DNA of 9,123 nt from Thermoplasmata archaeon (lineage in GTDB: Archaea > Thermoplasmatota > Thermoplasmata > Thermoplasmatales > Thermoplasmataceae). The notes beneath the pieces are model-generated. The model was not told the DNA's origin and did not search any database. It worked only from the letters and a program-made list of their open reading frames with translations. Positions 5,592-9,123 of the stretch are shown in pieces; the stretch's first letter is position 1, and every line of letters starts with the position of its first letter. Made by a program: the position numbers and the translations under genes. The stretch is from assembly GCA_021811635.1 (NCBI GenBank), contig JAJZNS010000026.1, forward strand, positions 1-9,123. Reading direction: 5' to 3'.

Positions 5592-5675
5592 CAGCTTCAT
5601 GGGGAAAACAGCATAAAACTGCAGGGCAGCCAGAATCAAGGAATCGGCCAGGCTCGTACAGTCAACCAGTCTTCC

Positions 5676-6590
5676 TTATTGCTCAGTCAAATCGAAGACA
5701 GTTACATCCCCGGCATAAAGCACGCTGCCCTTTCCGGCACAAAAATCCATTCCCGATTGAAGCACATTTTGACCAACCCTCAAACTGCCCTGGAGGATCT
5801 TCAGTGCACAATTCGCGGAAAGCTCTATTGCCTTTCCAGAGTTTATCCTGTACCTCCATTTCCTATCAACCCCTGGGATCAACTTCCTGTATCCCCACTC
5901 AAAGTCTTCCCTGTGCTGGAATTCCTTTCTTGCAGCTTCAAGTTCTTTTTCGCTGTCAATCCCGATCCACTCCCCATCCTCGAAGTATGCGAGTAACAAC
6001 CTTCTTTTTGCAAGTGCGGGAAAAACAGAAGTCTCAATTTCTGTAGAGTCATAATCTTCAAGGAAAAACGGAAAGGACTCCTTTTTGATGTAATAAATCC
6101 CGGCGTTAATGAATACATCGAGTAAAGGCTTCTCCCTGAATCCTGTAATTCGATCCGAGTCTAAGTCAACAACCCCAAAAGGGCTTCTCATCCTTGTTAC
6201 AAAGAGAGAGATCAGGTACCCGCTCTCCCGGGCACTCCGGGCCATCTTTCCGATATCTATGTCACATACCGTGTCCCCGTTCCTGACCACAACGTCGTCA
6301 TTACAGACAGAGATCAGATTCCTCATGGAGAAGAGCTTGCCAAGGGGCTTTTCCTCCCGCTGATATTCGATGCTGATTCCGTGGTACTCATTCCCGAAAG
6401 TTTCCTCAATCTTATCAGAAAGATAGCCGGTAAGCAGTACAACCCGTTTTATTCCGGCAGAGTGGAAATCATCCAACTGCTTGTGCAGGATGGTGTAACC
6501 GGTCTTCAGTTCCAGGAGGCTTTTAGGTATCTTATCGGTATGCGGTTTGAGCCTCTTCCCGTACCCCCCTGCCAGGATAGCACCAATCAT
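5676..6590 (-). CDS. Sugar-phosphate nucleotidyltransferase with an unusual C-terminal tail
   Basis: The 304-residue protein starts with the signature of NDP-sugar pyrophosphorylases, which join an NTP to a sugar-1-phosphate: ILAGGYGKRLKPHTDKIPKSLLEL at 5-28, with the G-rich nucleotide loop and K23. Next come EEKPLGKLFSM (79-89, the family's EkPLGTAGal), NGDTVCDID (104-112, with the metal-binding Asp), GFREKP (150-155), NAGIYYI (162-168) and WIGIDSEKELEAA (208-220). The core ends near 235, about the length of a minimal GDP-heptose or mannose-1-phosphate nucleotidyltransferase. Residues 236-304 are extra: a beta-rich stretch (IELSANCALKILQGSLRVG ... GMDFCAGKGSVLYAG) that looks cupin-like but has no histidine, and it lacks the left-handed helix hexads common in this family. 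The gene stands alone with its own promoter, with no glycosyltransferase neighbours, so sugar and base cannot be assigned. Confidence 0.82.
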   Translation of the reverse strand: MIGAILAGGYGKRLKPHTDKIPKSLLELKTGYTILHKQLDDFHSAGIKRVVLLTGYLSDKIEETFGNEYHGISIEYQREEKPLGKLFSMRNLISVCNDDVVVRNGDTVCDIDIGKMARSARESGYLISLFVTRMRSPFGVVDLDSDRITGFREKPLLDVFINAGIYYIKKESFPFFLEDYDSTEIETSVFPALAKRRLLLAYFEDGEWIGIDSEKELEAARKEFQHREDFEWGYRKLIPGVDRKWRYRINSGKAIELSANCALKILQGSLRVGQNVLQSGMDFCAGKGSVLYAGDVTVFDLTEQ

Positions 6591-6612
6591 TGACAGGTAT
6601 CCATAGTGTTTT

Positions 6613-6622
6613 CTAAAATATT
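6613..6622 (-). promoter_or_regulatory. Candidate TATA region for the nucleotidyltransferase gene
   Basis: The minus strand reads ATAATATTTTAG around these positions, 23-32 nt before the ATG at 6590. The spacing suits a leaderless or near-leaderless transcript. No Shine-Dalgarno motif lies between it and the ATG. Confidence 0.45.
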
Positions 6623-6692
6623 ATCTCCTCTTCCAAAGGCCAGACGCATATCCCAATCGGAAAACCGGAATTGCGATCATATACGGGCCAAC

Positions 6693-6721
6693 ATGCGAAG
6701 GACGCAAAAGTCCAAACGCAT
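6693..6721. repeat. Two-part hairpin ATGCG/CGCAT with inner GGAC/GTCC
   Basis: ATGCG (6693-6697) pairs with CGCAT (6717-6721), and inside it GGAC (6700-6703) pairs with GTCC (6710-6713) around a GCAAAA loop. The two stems are separated by a small AA/AAA internal loop, giving nine pairs in 29 nt. It lies about 30-57 nt past the stop of the upstream minus-strand gene and contains the 12-base element shared with 4422-4433. A terminator or processing element is possible. Confidence 0.4.
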
Positions 6722-6728
6722 CCAGCTC

Positions 6729-6760
6729 AGGGGAAGGCTAAAAGAAGTCTCACTTCCCCT
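6729..6760 (-). terminator. 8-bp inverted repeat spanning the stop of the dehydrogenase/hydratase gene
   Basis: AGGGGAAG (6729-6736) and CTTCCCCT (6753-6760) are perfect complements. The right arm is the last coding bases and the loop contains the TGA stop and a T-rich stretch (CTTCTTTT on the minus strand). It may help end or protect the 9083-6750 transcript, though the T-rich part lies inside the loop rather than after the stem. Confidence 0.4.
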
Positions 6761-8735
6761 TGAACTCCACCTTTCTCTTCTGCAGGAAAGCGCCCACACC
6801 CTCCTTTATGTCATCGGTACCATACAGTACGCCCATAGCAGTCGCCTCCTTTTCCAGCCCCACGTGAAGGGACGACTCGAGGGATGTGTGAATGAGTTCC
6901 TTCGCAAGCCTTTCTGACACCGGCGCGCAATTCTCCGCAATGTTCCTGGCGATTGAGAGGGCAGTCTGTTCCAGCGTTTCAGGCGTTGCCAGAAGTGAAA
7001 CGATCCCCATTTCATGCGCACGTTTCCCGGTAATCCTGTCAGCGGTGAGGATCAGGTAGGCAGCGAGGGACTCCCCTATGAGGCGCGGTAGCCTCTGTGT
7101 GCCTCCCCAGCCGGGGATTATCCCCCTGGTAACCTCAGGGAACCCAATCTTTGCCCTTTCGGTGGAAATCCTGATATCGCATGCAAGTGCGAGCTCAAAT
7201 CCCCCGCCAAGTGCATATCCGTCGATTGCCGCAACTGAAGGTATCCGCAGCGTTGAGATCCTTTCAAAGAGATCCTGCCCCCTCCTGGAAAAGTTCATGA
7301 AATCCACGACTCCCGGGAAAAACTGTGACAGCTCAGCACCGGCCGAAAAAACTTCCCCCGATCCCTCGATCAGTATGGAACGCGCATTGCCCGATTGCAC
7401 CACCCGATCTATCGCACTTTCCAGCTGATCCAGAACCTGCGCATTCAGAAGGTTGTTTTTTCCGTTAGACAGCCTGATTATGGCAACGTTTCCGTCAAAA
7501 ACAAGGTTTAAGAGACCATCGCCAGCCGGCGCAGGCTCAGCGGACGCAATGCTTCCAGTCTCCGCACCTTTCGGCTTGGCCACTTTACCGGAAAACGCAT
7601 CCTTCACAGTACCGTTTTCGATGGACTTGCTTGGCTTGAAGACATCCAGGCCTGTTTTCCTGTAGATCTCGCCAAGCTTCTCCCTTATTTCCGCCACACT
7701 CAGCCCTTCTGCAACGGATATAGGTCCGAAAGGCCTGTTCATACCCAGCTTCACACCCGTTTCTATGTCAGCAGGAGAGGCAATGCCCTCCTCTACAATC
7801 CTTGAAGCCTCATTGACTTCTATGGCAAAAATGTCCATCAGGGTCAGGTCAGTCGTTCCGGAAGGTTGGGGAATCTTTGCCTTTCCATTCTCCCAGAGGT
7901 AGAACCCCTGACCGGACTTCAGGCCCAGCCTGTTCTGGCTCACCAGGTTATGGAAAGCCTTGCAGGAGCCATAATCAGGAGAAAGCTCCTTCGCAAAATA
8001 ATCGAGGGAGTGCACAAGCGTGTCAAGACCCACATAGTCCATAAGCTCATATGGGCCCATTGGAAGCCCCTGCCCCTTGGCAAACGCATCCACGTCCTCG
8101 GGCCTGTACCCCATCTTTTCCACAAGAAGGCAGAAAAATAGGGATTCCGGTGCATTAACCCGGTTCACGACAAATCCGGGCGAATCCTTAAGAACCCTGA
8201 TGGGCACCTTCCCGATTTTCTTCACGAGTTCGAAAGCCCTCTCAAATACCTCATCCGAGGTTTTCTCCCCCTTGATCACCTCAACAAGCTTCAGCACAAC
8301 AGGCGGATTGAAGAAATGGAGACCAAGCGCTCTCGAGGGGTTCTTCATGGAGGAGGCAATTTCCGTGATCCTGATGTTCGAAGAATTTGATGCGATTATG
8401 CAATCCTGTGGCGCGAAGTTCTCCAGGCTCGAGAACAGGTTCTTCTTCATCTCAAGCACTTCCGGTATCGCCTCAACTATCAGCATGGAATCAGCAGCAC
8501 AGTCTTTCAGGCTGGTGGTGAAGCTGATCATCCCCATTAGCTCATCCTTTTTCTGCTGCGTTATCTTCTGGGATTTCACCATCCTGTCCAGGCTGGCAGA
8601 CACGGAGCTTTTGGCCTTGGTGAGTATCTCAAACGATACGTCAGATACAGTGACATTGTAGCCGGCCAGGGCAAAGACCTCAGCAATGCCGTGCCCCATC
8701 TGCCCCGATCCCACAACGCCTATTTTTTCAGCCAT
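6750..8735 (-). CDS. Fused 3-hydroxyacyl-CoA dehydrogenase / enoyl-CoA hydratase
   Basis: This 661-residue bifunctional enzyme catalyses hydration of enoyl-CoA and NAD-dependent oxidation of the resulting 3-hydroxyacyl-CoA in beta-oxidation. The dehydrogenase comes first: Rossmann loop GSGQMGHGIA at 9-18, ASNSS at 115-119, GLHFFNP at 138-144, KDSPGFVVNR at 183-192, then a C-terminal helical domain duplicated to about 365. S118, H140, E152 and N191 fit the known active site. An Ala/Pro/Gly-rich linker (about 368-408) leads to the hydratase, with oxyanion segments SAGAEL (464-469) and ALGGGFELA (508-516). The two catalytic glutamates E514 and E534 are 20 residues apart, as E144 and E164 are in rat hydratase. 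Domain order is the reverse of bacterial FadB and matches archaeal fusions of the crotonyl-CoA hydratase/3-hydroxybutyryl-CoA dehydrogenase type. The ATG at 8735 follows the SCP2 gene by 12 nt, with GGGTG before it. Both activities look intact; chain-length preference is unknown. Confidence 0.93.
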   Translation of the reverse strand: MAEKIGVVGSGQMGHGIAEVFALAGYNVTVSDVSFEILTKAKSSVSASLDRMVKSQKITQQKKDELMGMISFTTSLKDCAADSMLIVEAIPEVLEMKKNLFSSLENFAPQDCIIASNSSNIRITEIASSMKNPSRALGLHFFNPPVVLKLVEVIKGEKTSDEVFERAFELVKKIGKVPIRVLKDSPGFVVNRVNAPESLFFCLLVEKMGYRPEDVDAFAKGQGLPMGPYELMDYVGLDTLVHSLDYFAKELSPDYGSCKAFHNLVSQNRLGLKSGQGFYLWENGKAKIPQPSGTTDLTLMDIFAIEVNEASRIVEEGIASPADIETGVKLGMNRPFGPISVAEGLSVAEIREKLGEIYRKTGLDVFKPSKSIENGTVKDAFSGKVAKPKGAETGSIASAEPAPAGDGLLNLVFDGNVAIIRLSNGKNNLLNAQVLDQLESAIDRVVQSGNARSILIEGSGEVFSAGAELSQFFPGVVDFMNFSRRGQDLFERISTLRIPSVAAIDGYALGGGFELALACDIRISTERAKIGFPEVTRGIIPGWGGTQRLPRLIGESLAAYLILTADRITGKRAHEMGIVSLLATPETLEQTALSIARNIAENCAPVSERLAKELIHTSLESSLHVGLEKEATAMGVLYGTDDIKEGVGAFLQKRKVEFKGK

Positions 8736-8747
8736 TTCTGCACCCGT

Positions 8748-9083
8748 TCACTTAACAGCTTTCTTTGCAAGTTCAGTGAGCTTCTGCGCGGCGAAAATGT
8801 CCCCGGAAACCTTCAATTGTCCGCTCATAAACGCCTTAACGGCGTCGAGTTTCCCAGAGAACACGTTGTTGAGCACCTCCTCGCTGGCGGAAATCGTTGC
8901 AGATGGGCCAGGAATCGGACCATCGTTGAGCCGAAGTTCGCCAGGTTTCAGCACCAGATTGAAGGTACCGCTTCCTGCTATGTTGAAAAGAAAAGACTTG
9001 TTCAGCTTTTCAAGTTCGGATGATACTTCCTTGTTGCCCTTCGCGCCTTCCAGCATTTTGGAAACCATTTCCTTAAAGGTCAT
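8748..9083 (-). CDS. SCP2 sterol-carrier-domain protein
   Basis: The 111-residue protein is a stand-alone SCP2 domain, a small alpha/beta fold with a hydrophobic tunnel that binds lipids or fatty acyl-CoA. The C-terminal part LNNVFSGKLDAVKAFMSGQLKVSGD (71-95), followed by an AAQKLTELAKK helix, is the most recognisable block. The central FNLVLKPGELRLNDG (41-55) and ATISASEEV (62-70) segments also fit. It has no signal peptide and is likely cytosolic. It is the first gene of a unit whose second gene is the dehydrogenase/hydratase, so an acyl-CoA or lipid-delivery role in beta-oxidation is likely (inference). The ATG at 9083 is supported by a TATA-like box 21-26 nt upstream. Archaea do not make sterols in general, so 'sterol' is a family name only. 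Confidence 0.85.
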   Translation of the reverse strand: MTFKEMVSKMLEGAKGNKEVSSELEKLNKSFLFNIAGSGTFNLVLKPGELRLNDGPIPGPSATISASEEVLNNVFSGKLDAVKAFMSGQLKVSGDIFAAQKLTELAKKAVK

Positions 9084-9103
9084 GAAATGCCATGCACTAA
9101 GAC

Positions 9104-9109
9104 CTTATA
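9104..9109 (-). promoter_or_regulatory. Candidate promoter of the SCP2 - dehydrogenase/hydratase unit
   Basis: The minus strand reads CCTATAAGG here, with TATAAG 21-26 nt before the ATG at 9083. No Shine-Dalgarno motif follows, which fits a leaderless or near-leaderless mRNA. The window ends 14 nt further upstream, so operator sites beyond it cannot be seen. Confidence 0.5.
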
Positions 9110-9123
9110 GGTTTTGAGCCTAA

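Larger units (their letters stand above)
5417..5675. other. Intergenic region between the nucleotidyltransferase and the small conserved gene
   Basis: No convincing gene occupies these 259 nt. In the minus direction it follows the nucleotidyltransferase stop and holds T-rich patches near 5628-5609 that could end that transcript, the inverted repeat at 5562-5538, a direct repeat at 5478-5450 and a TATA box at 5444-5437. On the plus strand, CGAAATTATAAAG at 5579-5591 looks like a promoter facing the antisense side of the nucleotidyltransferase. No tRNA or C/D-box RNA signature was found. Confidence 0.5.

Noticed and set aside
5445..5675. Possible tRNA or C/D-box RNA
   Set aside because: No cloverleaf or T-loop consensus was found, and the two CTGA boxes lack a matching TGATGA C box.

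Overview
The window looks like part of a Thermoplasmata-type archaeal chromosome, probably an aerobic or facultative heterotroph. Three things point there: NreA, a DNA-repair protein known only from archaea; a short protein I recall as a Thermoplasmata-restricted family; and AT-rich TATA-like boxes about 21-35 nt upstream of several start codons, which suggests leaderless or very short-leader transcripts. Starts include ATG, GTG and TTG, and arginine is mostly AGG/AGA. I could not run a taxonomic search, so the assignment is inference.

Layout. Positions 1-93 hold the last 30 codons of an electron transfer flavoprotein alpha subunit (+). Positions 259-2283 (+) encode a 674-residue membrane iron-sulfur protein of the FadF / ETF:(mena)quinone oxidoreductase type. 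Everything after that is on the minus strand. A repair pair occupies 4369-2286: nreA followed, with a 1-nt TGATG overlap, by a radical-SAM protein resembling spore photoproduct lyase. A second pair occupies 5416-4476: a small conserved protein and an overlapping GNAT acetyltransferase. A single nucleotidyltransferase with a 70-residue beta-rich tail lies at 6590-5676. The last pair, 9083-6750, encodes an SCP2-domain protein and a fused 3-hydroxyacyl-CoA dehydrogenase/enoyl-CoA hydratase.

The two ends share a theme: acyl-CoA beta-oxidation. The fusion protein performs the hydration and second oxidation. ETF, with the membrane iron-sulfur protein, would carry electrons from acyl-CoA dehydrogenases to the quinone pool. 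The SCP2 protein may bind the hydrophobic acyl substrate. The middle holds DNA repair and modification functions without an obvious metabolic link.

No rRNA, tRNA, CRISPR array, insertion sequence or integrase was seen. The intergenic stretches hold candidate promoters, hairpins, a 20-bp-spaced direct repeat in front of the small conserved gene, and a 12-base element found once in each of two comparable 3' regions. The least explained items are the NreA/radical-SAM pair, in which the radical-SAM protein has only its three cluster cysteines, the repeat array at 5450-5478, and the unusual tail of the nucleotidyltransferase.
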